Assembly: GCA_021839365.1 (NCBI GenBank) | Contig: JAKCBB010000032.1 | Coordinates: forward strand, 1-5,679 | Direction of reading: 5' to 3' | DNA length: 5,679 bases | Source of the DNA: a bacterium | GTDB taxonomy: Bacteria > Patescibacteriota > Minisyncoccia > UBA6257 > Colwellbacteraceae | Shown here: positions 4,860-5,679 of the stretch, piece by piece | Layout of the letters: every line of letters begins with the position of its first letter | Position numbering within the stretch: the first letter of the stretch is position 1 | Translations under genes and position numbers: made by a program | The notes under the pieces: model-generated | Databases searched by the model: none | The model's input: the letters and a program-made list of their open reading frames with translations, nothing else | What the model was told of the DNA's origin: nothing

Positions 4860-4905
4860 AGAGCCCGGGCAAATCCTTTCCAGGATCGCTCCCGGGCTCT
4901 TTTTT
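4860..4905 (+). terminator. Intrinsic terminator of the orphan gene
   Basis: AGAGCCCGGG (4860-4869) pairs perfectly with CCCGGGCTCT (4891-4900), with an inner hairpin ATCCT-TTCC-AGGAT (4873-4886), followed by a run of T to 4905. The stop codon is 14 nt upstream. The minus-strand side lacks a T-run, so it acts on the plus strand only. Confidence 0.93.
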
Positions 4906-4939
4906 GGGCAAGGTTGGAAGGTATGAAATAAAAAATTTG

Positions 4940-5010
4940 TTGCGGGGGCGGGAATTGAACCCGCTCCTTGAGGTTATGGGCCTCACGAGGTACCGTTCCT
5001 CCACCCCGCT
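4940..5010 (-). tRNA. Initiator tRNA-fMet(CAT), atypical
   Basis: A 71-nt minus-strand tRNA. The acceptor AGCGGGG/CCCCGCA leaves position 1-72 unpaired (A1/A72), as formylation requires; E. coli has C1/A72. The D-stem GAGG/CCTC contains A11-U24, an initiator hallmark, with a short D-loop AACGGTA. The anticodon stem TGAGG/CCTCA ends in G30-C40 and G31-C39, but 29-41 is A-U rather than the usual third G-C. The loop CCCATAA carries anticodon CAT (plus-strand 4976-4978) with C at position 33 instead of the near-universal U. The T-arm is GCGGG-TTCAATT-CCCGC, discriminator A, and CCA is not encoded. No hairpin terminator follows; a T-run (ATTTTTTA) lies just downstream on the minus strand. Confidence 0.92.
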
Positions 5011-5033
5011 GCGCTTAAAAACCAGAAGGCAGG

Positions 5034-5061
5034 TTATTAAAACTTTAATAGGTTATTACAA
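5034..5061 (-). promoter_or_regulatory. Possible promoter of tRNA-fMet
   Basis: On the minus strand -35 TTGTAA (5056-5061) and -10 TAATAA (5034-5039) are 16 bp apart, with a predicted start about 17 nt before the tRNA. Both boxes fall in the direct repeat AGGTTATTA (5031-5039 and 5050-5058), and the inverted repeat TATTAAA-AC-TTTAATA (5035-5050) lies between them. In such AT-rich sequence chance matches are likely. Confidence 0.4.
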
Positions 5062-5071
5062 ATATTCGTTA

Positions 5072-5099
5072 TTGTCAAAAATAATCTTTGCTTTAATAT
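5072..5099 (+). promoter_or_regulatory. Possible promoter of pheS
   Basis: TTGTCA (5072-5077, 5 of 6 to consensus) and TAATAT (5094-5099, 4 of 6) are spaced 16 bp apart, 25 nt before the pheS start. Since the gene upstream on this strand ends in a strong terminator and a minus-strand tRNA intervenes, pheS needs its own promoter here; the exact boxes are uncertain. Confidence 0.4.
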
Positions 5100-5124
5100 T
5101 AATCGTATACGCGCAATAAAACCT

Positions 5125-5679
5125 ATGCAGGCAGACAATCTCGAAAAAGAAGCTTACGCCGCTATCGAATCCGCGGCAAAACTTGAGGAGTTGGAAGAAC
5201 TCCGCATTAAATATGTCGGAAGAAAAAGCGAGCTTGTTTCAGAACTCCGGGGATTAAAAGATATTCCGCTTGAGGAAAGAAAGGCTGTTGCTCCAAAACT
5301 TCAAAAATTGCGCTCAGCGATAGAAGCCATGATAGAGATGAAAAAATCAGAACTTTCCGCGGATAAGCTCTCCTCTAAAATCGATCTCACCCGGCCCGGA
5401 ACAAAACATCACACGGGGCATCTTCATCCGTTGACGATAATGGAAGAGGAAGTCATAGGCATTTTCTCTTCCATGAACTTTTCTGTTGTCGAAGGGCCGG
5501 AAGTCGAATCCGAACACTACAACTTCGATGCCTTGAATATTCCCGCTAACCACCCGGCCCGCGAGATGTGGGACACGTTTTGGATTAAAAAGAAGGGAGG
5601 GTCGAAAAGATCCGGCGGAAAAAATCTTTTGCGGACCCACACCTCTCCGATGCAGGTTAAATACATGGAAACAGATCGG
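5125..5679 (+). CDS. pheS: Phenylalanyl-tRNA synthetase alpha subunit, 5' part
   Basis: Catalytic subunit of the class II synthetase that charges tRNA-Phe; it works as an alpha2-beta2 enzyme with PheT. The first 185 residues are present and the gene runs off the right edge. Residues 1-85 form the N-terminal coiled coil that grips tRNA, with LRIKYVGRKSEL at 26-37. The catalytic domain opens with GHLHPLT (98-104), then VVEGPEVESEHYNFDALNIP (121-140), HPARE (143-147), DTFW (150-153) and LLRTHTSPMQ (168-177), all family hallmarks. Between DTFW and LLRTHTS there is a basic, Gly-rich insertion (IKKKGGSKRSGGKN) longer than in E. coli. Motifs 2 and 3 lie beyond the window. ATG 5125 gives the normal N terminus; no Shine-Dalgarno sequence is visible. 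Confidence 0.96.
   Translation, partial: MQADNLEKEAYAAIESAAKLEELEELRIKYVGRKSELVSELRGLKDIPLEERKAVAPKLQKLRSAIEAMIEMKKSELSADKLSSKIDLTRPGTKHHTGHLHPLTIMEEEVIGIFSSMNFSVVEGPEVESEHYNFDALNIPANHPAREMWDTFWIKKKGGSKRSGGKNLLRTHTSPMQVKYMETDR

Noticed and set aside
1..5679. CRISPR array, transposase or toxin-antitoxin pair
   Set aside because: There are no regularly spaced repeats with unique spacers and no DDE, HUH or toxin-like coding sequence; all repeats seen are palindromes or the single 23-nt pair.

Overview
The window most likely comes from a candidate-phyla-radiation bacterium (Patescibacteria, Parcubacteria-like). The basis is recognition, not a search. The first gene has the soluble VirD4/TraG-like ATPase sequence typical of those genomes. 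The EF-P is of the G-R-G-G loop type. The tRNA genes do not encode CCA, most genes lack a clear Shine-Dalgarno sequence, and intergenic regions are short and full of palindromes. TGA is used as a normal stop, so the Gracilibacteria/SR1 recoding does not apply.

Layout. (1) 107-1594, +: VirD4/HerA-like P-loop ATPase. (2) 1595-1757: gap with a REP-like palindrome. (3) 1758-3378, +: efp and mnmA, overlapping by 26 nt, both serving translation (ribosome rescue at polyproline; wobble-uridine thiolation). (4) 3376-3570: a 23-nt direct repeat derived from the 3' end of tRNA-Asp brackets a tandem array of hairpins immediately next to tRNA-Asp. This has the geometry of a tRNA-integrated element but a period of only 172 bp. 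(5) 3557-3841: tRNA-Asp(GTC) and tRNA-Met(CAT) on the minus strand, each with its own promoter and hairpin terminator, separated by a second REP-like element. (6) 3891-4905, +: a self-contained unit made of a good promoter, a hairpin-rich leader of about 255 nt, a strong ribosome binding site, an unrecognised 221-residue gene and a textbook intrinsic terminator. (7) 4940-5010, -: an initiator tRNA with unusual positions (C33, A1/A72, A29-U41). (8) 5125 to the end, +: 5' part of pheS.

Apart from the ATPase and the unrecognised gene, the content concerns translation: EF-P, tRNA modification, three tRNAs including the initiator, and Phe-tRNA synthetase. The best candidates for something undescribed are the tRNA-Asp-bounded hairpin insert, the leader plus orphan gene at 3925-4845, and the atypical initiator tRNA.
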